Shown here: one piece after another, positions 63,527 to 64,000 of the stretch
Layout: every line of letters begins with the position of its first letter
Position numbering within the stretch: the stretch's first letter is position 1
Assembly (NCBI RefSeq): GCF_029784135.1
Contig: NC_073746.1
Span: 6,741,136 to 6,805,135, forward strand
Length of the DNA stretch: 64,000 bases
From: Toxorhynchites rutilus septentrionalis
Lineage: Eukaryota; Arthropoda; Insecta; Diptera; Culicidae
Direction of reading: 5' to 3'
Notes under the pieces: generated by a model
What the model saw: the letters and a program-made list of their open reading frames with translations, nothing else
Told to the model about the DNA's origin: nothing
The model's database searches: none
Program-made: the position numbers and the translations under genes

Positions 63527-64000
63527 CAACAGGAGGACAAAAAATCCACTGGACGATGCAGCACCTGCAGAGCAGTTGAGTATCAATGAAAAATTTGAAC
63601 GACGATTGCAGCAATCAAAGATATTGATAAATGTTACTTGGTACATTTAACCAATCTATTTATTCATTGCTCAACGTCTATCTGGGCAAAGAGACATATC
63701 TTCGGGGAACAATCGCTTTTATAATTCTAGACCGGAAAAACAAATTCATTTCAAGAAAGCACTATAAACTCCAGCTATAATTAGTTGATCTATTGATCTA
63801 GATATCTTTACGAGGGGTGTAACCTATCTATTTAACACCTCCCTGCTTTAATTCAGTTCATTATTTCATAAGGAACCTACACAAAATCTATCCGGTCGTC
63901 TTCCTACTCTTTTACTCCTGCGAATTTCAACTGCTATCTCAGGAGATCTTCTTGGAGAATCAACGCTTACACTTCTAGGAGATCTCGGTTGATCAGGGGT
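63527..64000. other. No gene seen
   Basis: AT-rich end of the window. GGAGATCTT and GGAGATCTC-like words occur near 63940-63985, but no recognisable feature follows. Confidence 0.35.

Overview
This is a eukaryotic, AT-rich, transposon-dense stretch that fits a culicine mosquito, most likely Aedes (inference). The reasons are one clearly dipteran host gene (mitochondrial-type glutamine synthetase), short introns, tRNA-derived SINEs, BEL/Pao, mariner, hAT, Helitron-like and copia sequences, and many dispersed inverted-repeat elements. There is no operon structure and no prokaryotic gene set.

Layout. 1-6250: repeat ends, a 394-bp fold-back element and mariner/Tc1 relics. 6259-13049: a BEL/Pao LTR retrotransposon on the minus strand, with 5-bp target duplication CTTAT. 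It is broken by an internal deletion and two nonsense codons. 13055-17240: mostly unassigned sequence with twin hairpins near 15.8 kb. 17366-19250: a Helitron-like end followed by about twelve 143-bp tandem units that show higher-order order. 19780-20412: an inverted-repeat family half-element. 22167-23369: the glutamine synthetase gene (minus strand). 25436-30380: ends and internal minisatellites of a TIR family tipped by the palindrome GACGTAG..CTACGTC, plus a SINE. 32965-35130: a dead non-LTR retrotransposon carrying a tiny nested retroposon. 37398-44890: a second BEL/Pao element with two LTRs that read as identical and target duplication GTTGC. It has a 1220-residue Gag-Pro-RT-RNase H frame followed by a chimeric frame in which the integrase zinc-binding start is joined directly to a fusion-protein-like Env half. 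45440-46085: minisatellite arrays of opposite polarity. 46545-48215: a long-TIR element. 49728-50107: a short Helitron. 50721-52387: an element with CACTGAGAGAAA-type ends enclosing an ANKRD13-like host gene fragment that still has its intron. 52894-57449: a complete hAT element with a 640-residue uninterrupted transposase and a perfect 8-bp target duplication. 59015-62836: mariner remnant, SINE inside a hAT MITE, copia relic, and a mariner with perfect TIRs but a broken transposase. 62840-64000: unassigned frame with a small inverted-repeat insertion.

The only gene with a confident cellular role is glutamine synthetase. Everything else is mobile DNA at different ages. The youngest-looking pieces are the second BEL/Pao element and the hAT element. 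The most unusual observations are the integrase-Env junction in a young-looking BEL/Pao copy, the hairpin-repeat leader of the same element, and the captured ANKRD13-like fragment.
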